Below are positions 56,301 through 64,000 of a stretch of 64,000 nucleotides of DNA, piece by piece. Numbering within the stretch: the first letter of the stretch is position 1; every line of letters begins with the position of its first letter. A program made the position numbers and the translations under genes. The DNA is taken from assembly GCA_028829895.1 (NCBI GenBank), contig CM054183.1, positions 15,471,975 to 15,535,974 on the forward strand, read 5' to 3'. Origin of the DNA: Sinotaia quadrata (taxonomy: Eukaryota; Mollusca; Gastropoda; Architaenioglossa; Viviparidae). The notes beneath the pieces are model-generated. The model was not told the origin of the DNA. It saw only the letters and a list, made by a program, of their open reading frames with translations, and searched no databases.

Positions 56301-59300
56301 GTATAAATATAATTAATGTGTAAAATAATATATGTGGGATGTAACGAAATAGTTATCATTTATTTCCACGGGGGCATCGGGATGCTAATGTGATGTAAAT
56401 AAGCCATTGTAAAACCCACCTCGTAATTGAAAATTAAGTGGCAAATGACACAGTGATGATGATGTCCCAGTTGACATGTATCCTAAAAACCGAGACTTAC
56501 AGGCACCATGGTCTAGCATGAAAAGCCATAGTCTAGGCATATCTGCTGTATTTTTCCATTATCTGTGCAACCATTCTCCTCAATATCATAGATAATCAAG
56601 AGTTGACTAATAATTTACAGATGATTTCACAAAGTTAATGGCGTGACTCTTTAGAAGAGAAAGTAAAGTCCTCATTTAATTTTAAACCTTTTTTTTTTTT
56701 AGTCCTTATCTTAGATGTTAAAAATCAGTCAGTTCTTCTATTGTGTGAACTTTTTTGCTATTTGTATTCCTGAAGAACACAGCAACAAAGATAAACTGCA
56801 CCATAATATAAGGATCAAAGAGAGACAGAAGATTTTTTCTTTATAATTTGTTATATTAACTATAAAATTAAGAGCTTTACTGGGAAAAATATGCAAGATG
56901 ATACAGAGTATGTGATACATATAAGATGCTTACGGTACATTGAGTCACAAAGTGCATAACCATTTATTTTTAATCAAAAACACAATGTTCTGCTCACTCA
57001 ATTATGTAGCATTCAATTAATAAATAATTCCCTAATACATTCATTCATTAGATTAAATTCATTTTATGAAATATGCACTTTAACAGAAGTGATTGTACCT
57101 AATGATTTTAAAAAGTCGGTACCAAAATCATCAAATGCTGTTCAGAGAAATACTGACTGAATAGAATGATTACCAAAAATCAATATCAGCCTGAACAAAT
57201 GCAAATTTTCTTTGGCGAAGTGCCTGTAGCTAATGATATAAAAAGATCTATATCAACCTCAACAATGGAAATGTTGCTTGAAAAAAGCATCTAATTATAA
57301 AAATCAGTTCTTAAGAGCAAATATATATATATAGTCTCATGAAAAAATGAAAATAAAATTATGAGCAACCAAACACAAACATTTCACAAACTAAAGTTAG
57401 TTCATATACAAACCTAGCAGGATATCCACGGCGACAAATATTCACAGTCTCTATGGTGCCACAAGCTCGAAGCTGACTAAGAACATATGTTCGTTGAAAG
57501 ACACCAGACATGTTCTCTTTATTCGGCTTCAAACACCGTATATAATGAGCGTCAGATGTAACCAGTGTTGACATTAGGTCATCCAGTGAGCTCTATCAAA
57601 TCAAAAGCAGAAATTCTATAGATAAATCTAATGACAACAACACTCAAATTATTCAAATAAGATAAGCCTGATAATGAAGGTAAAGACAAGAGAAACAAAG
57701 ACACAAAACAAGATAATGCTGAGATGAGTTCTGTAATAAAAGCAGAGGAAAAATATGAAGATCTTTCTAATGAGCTCTAACAGCCAATGTAGGGACAATC
57801 AAAACTAAAATCATCTGCATGAGCTCTAACAATCATGGTAGGGGTCAGTAAAAAGTATAATCATATGCTTGAGCTCATTCAGTGTAGCAAGTCAAAAATG
57901 GACTTGACTGAAATTGTTGACAGAATAGTCAAGACTGTTACACTGATGTATTACATCATCCAGGAATTGACAAATTATCCAACCAACAATTACCAAAGGT
58001 AAAGTCAGAACACAGGCAGAGATAAGAGATACTGATCAAGTGATATATTACATCATCCAGGAACTGTCAGATTATCCGCCAGCAAGTAATAAAGCTAAAG
58101 TAATTTTTAAAACAATGGTATATGCTTTCTATTGATTAAATCTGGGATTTCATAGATTGTCCTGATAATGAAATCACACATGAATAAAACACTACCCAGT
58201 CAACATGTGTTAATGGTATAATAAAAAAATAATGCTGGTACTATGCTAATTTTAGTTCATTAAGATCATGTATGACAGTTTTTAAAATCTATTATTTACA
58301 CAATTTAAATACAGTGGACCTCAGCATAGTGACTGGAGAATGGCTTGCAAAATATAATTCTGCATAATGGATGGCTTCCAATAAATCCCCATGTTGGTAT
58401 AATGGCAACAACATTGCTAATTTACCATGGATGTATGTGTTACCATATATCCACACAACAACCAAACCTTCTTGCTGGCTATCATTATCTTTACGGAATG
58501 GATCCTAGTTGTCATTTATTGTTGAGATGAAAGGATTTTAGTGTCACTCATCCTTTTTTTAAATTTTAATTATAAGTTTGTTATCATGTTGACTGTTCCA
58601 ATCTTACTCATCTCAAAGTACTTTTTATTCTTTGTGTTGAAATTAGAGTTGGAGAAAATGTATTCAAAAATGAAATGATAACAAATAAAACACATTAGTC
58701 TGACTACATAAAACCTAACAATCTACAAGAGTATTGCTGGTTTAAATTTTACTGCAAAAGGCAATGTACTATCAATCAAAATAGAAATAAAAAACATATG
58801 CTTAAGGCAATGTGTGACAGTAGTATTAATTTTTTTTCCTGCATGATTTAAAAAAAATCTTTAATACTAATTTGTCCTTCTTGGTGCTGTGTATGTAGAA
58901 TAACCATCAAGTTTATATTATAACCATCTACTGCTATGGAAACCATAGCATGAAAACAGCCACAAGTTAGATTTGTTAGAAACAATCTCAAGAGTTTCCA
59001 ATTTAACAATATCATGCTTTTCTTTCATTATGTGTACGTATGTAGAGAAATTGACAATAGCTCTTGAGAAATTAACGACAGTTTTATCTGTCTCAGCATA
59101 AGTGAGTCCACAATGAACTGATAAAGAAGCAGTGTCACTCCCATCTCCTTTCTCAGAAAGTAGACTAGCATACAGTTCACTTTTGAATTGTGTCCTGATT
59201 TTATCGCCAAGAAAACTGTCATTTGAAGTAAAAATTAATCTTGAATTAGCACAAGCAGTACAATATAAATGTCACTTGGAACCAGATCCAACTGTCTCTT

Positions 59301-62300
59301 CAGCAGCGACAATGATATTATTTTGACATTTCTTATTCTTCCTTCAAATGTTAGCTATTTTTTCTCGTTTTTTTTTTTTGCTCTTAGAAGATCATTGAAC
59401 CATAGATTTTTTTTTTAATGAGCCATTTTCAAAGCCTCAGTGATATGATTTAAAAATGTAAAAATATGCCATTATGAAGTAACTGTAGTACCTGACATGT
59501 TTTGAGCAATCAGAAACACTACTGCAGAGTTGAAGAGTCATGCTCTCCATATATGGAATTTGGGGTGACCCATTTTAAAACTAATCTGACAGTTTCGGCT
59601 TATTTTCTATAAACAAAGGCAGGGGAAGTAATGAAAACTTCCCCAGTGTGTAAATCATGGCAGTTAGTGCTGAAGAAAGACATGGTTCTAGAGCTTGAAA
59701 AATGGCAATTTCACACAGTATTTCAAAGACTCCAAAAGCGTGATGGTTAGTGTAACAATAGCACTTTTATTACATTAAAAAAAGAACAGTTTTATGACAA
59801 AATGATGAATGATTCTGAAAGCAGACACATTGAACAGTCTAAATATGCAAAAAAATCCAATGACTCCAAATCACAATTTTTTACTGGTATACAACGCCTT
59901 AATGAAAAGAGCTAGAAGGGAATAAAATGGAAATATATAAATAGCTAAAGCTCATTTTGTAATTCAAAACAAATTTTACCTTGAATTTAGTCAGCACTGT
60001 TTTCTTCTTCTTGCCTGGTGAATCTGGGAAGTGGAAATCAGCAAACAGGTCTCGAACAAAGCTGTTGTCACTAGCTAACAACAAAGTTATCAGATCTGTA
60101 GGAATGTCATCCTGCAAAATAGTTTACGTACACACAATAAAAGTGTTTTCAAGCCTTCAATGAAAACAAATTCATCAAATCTACAAGAATTAGATATAGA
60201 CACATTCAATGACAGGGACTTCAAGCCTTCAATCGAAACAAATTTGCCATATATAAGTTAATGTCAATAATATAGATTCCATACAAAGATAACAGAAAAC
60301 ATCAGACTGAAAGGAATGCCATCATCTAAAATATTTTACAAATAAAAATTTGAAGTTTTACAGAATTTGAGGATCAGCAAACTCACTGAACTAATATCAT
60401 TTAATATGATTTCTTTTCCCTAAGAGAATGAGTTTTTGAAATGTTCACACAAAAATCCCAATACATTTTTTTGTACAAATGTCATGTTAAAATATTTTTT
60501 TTAAAACCAACAGTTTTCAAGGGTTGTCAATTACAAGAAAAAGAACATAGTAAGTAAAGGATTTCTTTTAACAATTAAACATTCCTGGCTGACTGATAAT
60601 TAAAAATTAATTCCACTTCTAGTCATTCATTTATTCATACCCTTCAACCACTTATACATAATGATAGCACAAATAAAACAATTATTTTACCTTGTTCTTA
60701 GTAACAAGATCACTGACAGCATATTTCACATCACCAGCAAAATGTTGAACAATAAAGCTGGGATTGCTTGGAGATGACTGACGTGCAGGACGAAGATAAG
60801 ATGCATCAGAGCTTAATTTCAAAAGCCTCTCCTTTAGCATTTCATCATTAGATTTCCGGTTCAGATACACTTCCTAGAAAATAAAATAAGACTAATGAAA
60901 ATAATCAAATTTGTTATCTTTCTTTAGGGTGTGTTCATTTGACTTAATTACCTGCTAATATAGAAAACAGTAATCTGATTGTGAAATGTTATCATACAAG
61001 CAGATATAAATGAGTTTAATATGTTCACACAGATTTACAAGGTCAAAGTAATCTAAATGTGTATTTTTTCCATTCTATAAGTAGAATATGTAACATGAAG
61101 GTAATATATTCACATAGATATATGAGCCATTTTGAAATTAATTTATCTGTGTATTTTCTCATCCTGCATGCAGATATACATATTGTGAAAGTCATATGTT
61201 CAAGGTTAAAGTAACCCAAGTATTTATCCATTGTAATACCAGATATAACTACTACTACTGCAGAAGGTAATATGTTCCCACAGACATACAAACCAAGGCC
61301 AAAGGGGTCCGCATAAGCTCTCATGGGTGAAAAAATATTTAAAGTACACACTGGGTAGCAAACTCCATGATGGGAGTAATCTTCCCTTTTGTAACTTTCA
61401 CTACTGGGTAGACTTTGCAAATCAGGCCTATGAATTTAACGATTTTCTTAAGAGTACCAGCTTTCTTCCAACTTTTTTGACTATGCCCTTGGTTCCCTTG
61501 GTTCTGTCATTCTTCTGCCTCTATGTAAAGTAAGGAATACTTTTTCTTTAGTCCCTTTTGGGCAGTGTGCTCTGGTTCTCTTTGTTCTGTCATTCTTGTG
61601 TCTGCCTCTATGTAAGGTAAGGCATACCTGATGGAAGGTTGCTGATTGAAGCATGTCGCAGCATGGGGAAGTGATAATATCAGAAGAATGGGTTCATTAG
61701 GTTATTCCTTCAGACCTGTTCATTTCTTTTTTTGCAAACTGTCACGAGAAAAACATTCAAAAAGTTCAATGCTTCAGGATAGCTTATACGTGCAACATCA
61801 TTTGCATAGAGTTAATGACAGACGAGTCATTCAGTCTCTCTGTCTGAGCTTTATCCTGGAGGTTCTATTCTGCGTGTGAAGGAGCGGGCAATTTGGGGAC
61901 CAGACGAGCCCCAAAAGGTGCCACATTCACAGACGCGAGGAGAAATTCACTTGGCAAAAATACGTGATAACGCTAAACGTTCTGAGGTCTAGGCCGTCAT
62001 ACATGGAGACCAGAGAAATCAGCGACAGTTGCCTCTGTTGGCATCAGCCAAAACTGAAAGGTCCGGCCCATTCATGGGGGGGATCTGAAGACGATGATCT
62101 GATCCGAAATCATCGTTGTGAGCAACGCTACGATTTGCATCATCCTTCTTCAAACCATCGTTGTGAGCAATGCTACGACCTGCATCATTCCTCTTCAAAC
62201 GTTCGCAGTATAAGTGAGTAGTTATAAAGGCAAAAGCGCATATTGGATGTTATAGAAGATTTCAAATAAGAACATTTATTCTTACTACTGTCAATAGAGG

Positions 62301-63781
62301 ACTTGAGAATAAGAACATTTAATCATATCATTATATAGGTAATATGAACTAGAATACGGAGGTAAATCCACATTTCTGTATATGAATTTTGTTTATGAAT
62401 ATGTTTCATGTTAGCGGTGCGATTTACTGCATAGGAATTTTGTATTTATTTTTATTTTAACTTTTTTGAATTTCATCATTTTCATCTCCCCTTTCCCTAG
62501 AGTGTATGACATTGGAAAGGAGTGTGATTGATTTAACCAGTATATGATAGAGATGCCCCATTAGGTTAATAAAACCTAATTCACACTTTCTAAAAACTCG
62601 TTATTTACAGTTTTTGAGTGGGGCGAAAGAGTTCGTATTTGTATTGTTTCATTTTGCTCGTCTGTTCAGTACTCATTACAATCATACTTGCACATTCACA
62701 CATACAGCCAATAAAAAGTTCCTTTGCATGACAGAATTCGGGCCCCACTCAACCATCGAGAGTGTCTGTCTTGTGTCTTTTGTAAAATCGAAAAGATGAC
62801 ATATTACTGGTACTTGTCACAAGCTGCCCACTCCTTGTGAGAGATACATCAGAGCAGCCAAACAAGACCCCCCATATGACACAAATCCCTAAGTTTTAGA
62901 AATAGTAGATCTGACTGTATCTCAGATTTTCAAAAATATGGATAAAGATGCTCTTTAACATTACAAATGAAACAAAAAATTAATATTTATTTCTTCTACT
63001 TTTTAATGTGAAACAAATAAATTAGTAATTATTTTTTTCTACTATTTGATGTGAAACCAATAAAAATAGTACTTACTTCTTCTACTGCATGAAGTGAAAC
63101 AAAAATTATTATTTATTGTTCTATTGTTAAAAAAAGTAATCTTGCATCTGCAATAGCCCTTTCATTAAATATAATAACTGGTGTACACTCTGTATATAAA
63201 CAAATTCTTTTAAACATAAAAATCAAAAATAGCTTAAATAGAATTATTTAAAACTGAAAAACAAAATAAAATTTAGTAGAGAATTTCACAGTTCAAAGGG
63301 ATTTTTCCACAGTGAGACAATACTTTCAGTGACAATATATTAACTGACATATTTATTTTCAAGACAGTCAAGTGCTAAAAATGTAATTTCAAATTGAAGT
63401 CTTAAAACGATGCCTGGCACTTATATATCTGAGTTGATCCCTCGATCCAAAGCTTTAAAAAATGCCTGGCACTTATATCCTTGAGTTGACCCATACATCC
63501 AAAGTCATAAAAAGATGCTTGGCATTTACTTCTTTGAGTTGATCTATACATCCAAAGAAAATATGTTGCTGCATTGTAAATGCATATAATAATTTTTAAT
63601 ATTTTTCAAGCAGTTATTCTAAAACTAAATGGTAAATTCTCATACAGATTTAAGAAAAGCATGCTTCTACCTCATTGAGAACACTAAACACGCTGGTTTT
63701 GCCGTCCAAGATTTCAACACAGGGGTGATTGTCAGGGAACTGTATTGGTACCCACTGAACACATTCTTCTTCATATTCAGT
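41614..63781 (-). CDS. MYO19: Unconventional myosin-XIX, 3' nine exons, 5' partial
   Basis: Exons in transcript order: 63781-63671, 60873-60691, 60111-59980, 57592-57414, 55622-55417, 50945-50815, 48873-48609, 46988-46504, 41772-41614. Phases match throughout (0,0,0,2,1,0,1,0) and give 616 residues plus stop. The motor shows FPDNHPCVEIL and FSVLNEEVYLNR, then NPSFIVQHFAGDVKY, a lysine-rich loop (SPGKKKKTVLTKFK), AHYIRCLKPN and LSQLRACGTIETVNIC. FGRTKIFL follows in the converter. The exon 48873-48609 holds three IQ-like helices (LQAAWRCFV, IWQAWAMSKARREF, IWRMWTTFVARREF) for light-chain or calmodulin binding. The final exon contains IRFHIRATVLKYSHL, matching the short MYO19 tail motif IKFHCRKSPLRYADI. 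MYO19 is a plus-end actin motor on the mitochondrial outer membrane. The tail has an unusual Ser/Thr/Asp-rich linker. The start, P-loop and switch regions lie outside the window. Confidence 0.88.
42400..43130. other. CpG-enriched promoter-like block inside a MYO19 intron
   Basis: Compared with its surroundings this stretch has more CG dinucleotides and contains CCACGTGCGAAACACG (about 43048) and a potential donor ATCG|GTAAGA (exon side ending about 43119) after a 50-codon open frame starting at 42973. It precedes the coding relic at 43776. It could be the 5' end of a nested gene or element; the evidence is weak. Confidence 0.3.
43776..44892 (+). pseudogene. Decayed coiled-coil coding relic nested in a MYO19 intron
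   Basis: On the plus strand, opposite to MYO19, consecutive open stretches read as one protein broken by stops and frame shifts. The first part includes GWLVQLCPSLKTCTNLKYRI. A Lys/Glu-rich coiled-coil stretch follows (about 44040-44280, ELQMLKEASIKSKV, LLSEKIEELSANLS). The next part, 44427-44612, includes LTQQNLSKSIKTVADLKCKL. The last part, about 44615-44892, reads DEKGQFTDSVVKCVGSLVGE and ends YSALQEEFSIYKNMYCD. An AATAAA follows at about 44926. Coding character without introns in this part, plus several disablements, suggests a retrocopy or the remains of a transposon-encoded protein. I do not recognise the family. Confidence 0.65.
45240..45720. repeat. 173-bp tandem repeat, about 2.7 copies
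   Basis: GATCATTTT begins units at 45287, 45460 and 45633. Each contains a TTTGTAAATAAAAATTG-like segment and AAACAGAAATTATCTTTA. The array lies directly downstream of the nested relic in the MYO19 intron. Confidence 0.9.
46265..46332. repeat. TA and GA microsatellites ending in a perfect 30-bp palindrome
   Basis: (TA)n at about 46265-46282 and (GA)n at 46283-46303 run into 46303-46332, which is its own reverse complement (arms AGTTTGAGATATATA and TATATATCTCAAACT). It can form a hairpin or cruciform in the MYO19 intron. Confidence 0.92.
46504..46988 (-). CDS. MYO19: MYO19 tail exon with Ser/Thr/Asp-rich linker
   Basis: The exon continues the lever-arm helix (FVRQWLHDRQMAGL), then runs through about 85 residues rich in Ser, Thr, Asp and Asn, a basic cluster (PPQKRKRQ), and YPKLQGMYVGDGI before RRRILK at the donor. 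The polar linker is predicted disordered and makes the tail longer than in vertebrate MYO19. Flanking splice sites are TATGTTGCAG and GTAAGT. Confidence 0.8.
47290..47765. repeat. Minisatellite, 23-48-bp units, about 15 copies
   Basis: Units of AGGGAGGTCAGGACTGAAAA ATAGT and AGTGAGGTAAGGACCTAAAA ATAGT are arranged first singly and then as alternating pairs, a higher-order structure. Intron between MYO19 exons 48609 and 46988. Confidence 0.93.
47766..47835. repeat. Short motif shared with 51473-51530
   Basis: AAGGCCTATG, GGTAAGTATT and a following TTTA-rich stretch occur here and again at about 51473-51530, in two different MYO19 introns. This looks like the edge of a dispersed repeat. The family is unknown. 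Confidence 0.5.
47986..48010. repeat. (TG)n microsatellite
   Basis: About twelve TG units in a MYO19 intron. Confidence 0.9.
48874..49885. repeat. Minisatellite, about 37-bp unit, about 25 copies, adjoining and copying a splice acceptor
   Basis: The unit GCTCTAACTAAACAATGGCA AAAGAAGAATGACTGTT begins at the MYO19 exon boundary (48873/48874) and fills about 1 kb of intron. The 16 bases GCTCTAACTAAACAAT include the real acceptor: read on the minus strand, TTGTTTAG is the intron end and TTAGAGC is the first 7 bases of the exon. Many units carry the same TTTAG|TTAGAGC sequence, so the intron holds a ladder of decoy acceptors. Confidence 0.95.
49886..50285. repeat. Small degenerate repeats and intron sequence
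   Basis: Three imperfect copies of GCAGCTTTCCATTAGACATC with ACTAACAGAACCACTA (about 49950-50085) follow the 37-bp array. Otherwise nothing is recognised. Confidence 0.7.
50289..50378. repeat. (TG)n microsatellite, about 40 units
   Basis: A nearly uninterrupted TG tract lies in a MYO19 intron. It produces long histidine/threonine or cysteine/valine open frames that are artefacts. It is prone to length change and Z-DNA formation. Confidence 0.97.
50575..50765. repeat. Tandem repeat, about 63-bp unit, 3 copies
   Basis: TTATAATGAAATTACTTAAC plus AAATATTTCTTAAAA recurs three times immediately 3' (in MYO19 sense) of the exon 50945-50815. Confidence 0.85.
51640..51990. repeat. Tandem repeat, 84-86-bp unit, 4 copies
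   Basis: CACAACTGCTA occurs at 51652, 51736 and 51822, and CACAACTGTTA at 51906. Each is followed by GCATTTTGCAGATATAATCT-like sequence (one copy reads ACATTTTGCAG). Intronic. Confidence 0.93.
51991..54868. mobile_element. Probable unclassified interspersed repeat in a MYO19 intron
   Basis: From about 52.5 to 54.8 kb base composition is less AT-rich than in neighbouring introns, and short broken open frames occur (for example 52512-52715 and 52754-53044), but no domain is recognised. The block ends next to a 21-bp inverted repeat at 54869. Whether it is one element or several is unclear. Boundaries are approximate and confidence is low. Confidence 0.35.
54869..54927. repeat. Perfect 21-bp inverted repeat with 17-nt loop
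   Basis: TTAGAGAAAATTTACCTGCA A (54869-54889) is the exact reverse complement of 54907-54927 (TTGCAGGTAAATTTTCTCTA A), separated by GAATAGTATGGCTTCTT. It forms a strong hairpin. The right arm carries GCAG|GTAA, a splice-like string. Confidence 0.92.
55680..57410. other. MYO19 intron sequence, nothing recognised
   Basis: AT-rich intronic DNA between exons 57592-57414 and 55622-55417, with a short AGACAGATAGA tract (about 55985-56015). No exon or element could be supported. Confidence 0.5.
57765..58085. repeat. Two degenerate tandem repeats in a MYO19 intron
   Basis: At 57765-57900, about three units of roughly 58 bp contain GAGCTCTAACA and AAAATCAT. At about 57943-58085, two copies of TATTACATCATCCAGGAA followed by an AATTATCC-like segment occur about 105 bp apart. 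Confidence 0.8.
58086..59560. other. MYO19 intron sequence, nothing recognised
   Basis: AT-rich intronic DNA with only short chance reading frames on both strands. Confidence 0.5.
59580..59720 (+). mobile_element. Fragment of an interspersed repeat (copy 2 of 2)
   Basis: This segment contains AGTTAGTGCTGAAGAAAGAC, TCTAGAGCTTGAAAAATGG and CAATTTCACAC and matches the reverse complement of 20104-20215. The family is not identified. Confidence 0.75.
60140..60260. repeat. Short direct duplication
   Basis: TTCAAGCCTTCAATGAAAAC AAATT at about 60149 recurs at about 60219 with one or two changes. Intronic. Confidence 0.75.
61260..62900. mobile_element. Compositionally distinct block, probable decayed mobile element
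   Basis: The block is richer in G+C and CpG than the flanking MYO19 intron, most clearly at 61640-62220. It has two copies of GGTTCTCTTTG/GGTTCTGTCATTC-type sequence (about 61500 and 61575) and a 46-bp tandem pair. Short open frames (61646-61879, 61964-62221) have no recognised domain. Long terminal repeats, a primer-binding site or inverted termini could not be defined. Boundaries are approximate. Confidence 0.4.
62108..62202. repeat. 46-bp tandem duplication
   Basis: AATCATCGTTGTGAGCAACG CTACGATTTGCATCATCC and its near copy beginning at about 62155 lie head to tail, ending at CTTCAAAC. Both carry CG dinucleotides, unlike the surrounding intron. Confidence 0.92.
62960..63135. repeat. Tandem repeat, about 62-bp unit, 3 copies
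   Basis: Units run through ATTATTTATTTCTTCTACT-like sequence and then TGTGAAACAAA-like sequence. MYO19 intron. Confidence 0.85.
63395..63560. repeat. Tandem repeat, about 60-bp unit, 3 copies
   Basis: The unit GATGCCTGGCACTTATAT, then GAGTTGATCC, then ATCCAAAG repeats three times. It begins about 110 bp beyond the downstream end of the MYO19 exon 63781-63671. Confidence 0.92.
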
Positions 63782-64000
63782 CTGTCAACACACACAATTA
63801 TTATATTATTAATGTATTCTGAATAAATGTTATTAGCAGAAATAACAACCTTTGTACTAATCTCTTCTATGTTGATATCCAAACTTTTAGTCATCACTAA
63901 GTGTGAGTGTAGATACCATAGTATTTAGACTAGTAAGAAGGAATAATTTAAAGACTAAATGAATAGAAGTCAATCAGACATTTCAGTAAATACTACTATT
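63782..64000 (-). other. MYO19 intron upstream of the first visible exon
   Basis: The minus strand reads ATGAGTGTGTGTTGACAG into the exon at 63781. No further motor exon is visible to the window edge, so upstream motor exons lie outside. Confidence 0.6.

Noticed and set aside
57359..63897. Assignment of the minus-strand myosin to class III, XVI or I
   Set aside because: The NEE-x-x-LNR segment, PSFIV-HFAG context, three IQ-like helices and the IRFH-R---LKY tail motif fit myosin-XIX better than the other classes I compared from memory.
1..64000. CRISPR-like arrays suggested by regular repeats
   Set aside because: The repeats are contiguous minisatellite units without unique spacers and lie in eukaryotic introns.

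Overview
This is a eukaryotic nuclear window. It is AT-rich, and its genes are split into small exons with GT-AG introns that are full of minisatellites. Gene content, intron structure and a decayed endonuclease/reverse-transcriptase LINE tail suggest an invertebrate, most likely a lophotrochozoan such as a mollusc. That placement is inference. No prokaryotic operon, phage, CRISPR or plasmid feature is present.

Three protein-coding genes can be assembled exon by exon with matching splice phases. (1) 437-3497, plus strand: the 3' part of a C22orf39-like (UPF0545) small CX9C protein; its first exon lies left of the window. (2) 9864-36326, plus strand: an apparently complete KIAA0753/moonraker (MNR, OFIP) gene, a centriole and centriolar-satellite protein. 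It has 16 exons including a 28-nt microexon and a probable GC-AG intron, and encodes about 966 aa. (3) 63781-41614, minus strand: the 3' two thirds of a myosin-XIX (MYO19) gene, covering the motor C-terminal half, converter, three IQ-like motifs and tail. Its 5' end lies right of the window. KIAA0753 and MYO19 converge tail to tail across about 5.1 kb of apparently non-coding DNA.

Mobile and repeat DNA fills the rest. There is a LINE remnant (3640-4060), a non-autonomous hAT-like element with an 8-bp target duplication (5054-5944), and a non-autonomous piggyBac-like element with TTAA duplications and 13-bp inverted termini (33222-34652). A decayed coiled-coil coding relic sits inside a MYO19 intron (43776-44892). 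Several unclassified interspersed repeats and more than twenty tandem arrays are also present, mostly in introns.

The genes do not form a pathway. MNR acts at centrioles, MYO19 at mitochondria, and the C22orf39-like protein is poorly characterised. I see no new multi-gene system. The points most worth checking are: a minisatellite that has amplified a MYO19 splice acceptor, the GC-AG intron, a duplicated 3' end of the MNR coding exon beside an acidic C-terminal extension, a CaaX-like ending on the C22orf39 homologue, and the nested coding relic. Identifications come from recalled family similarity and phase-consistent exon joining, not from a database search.
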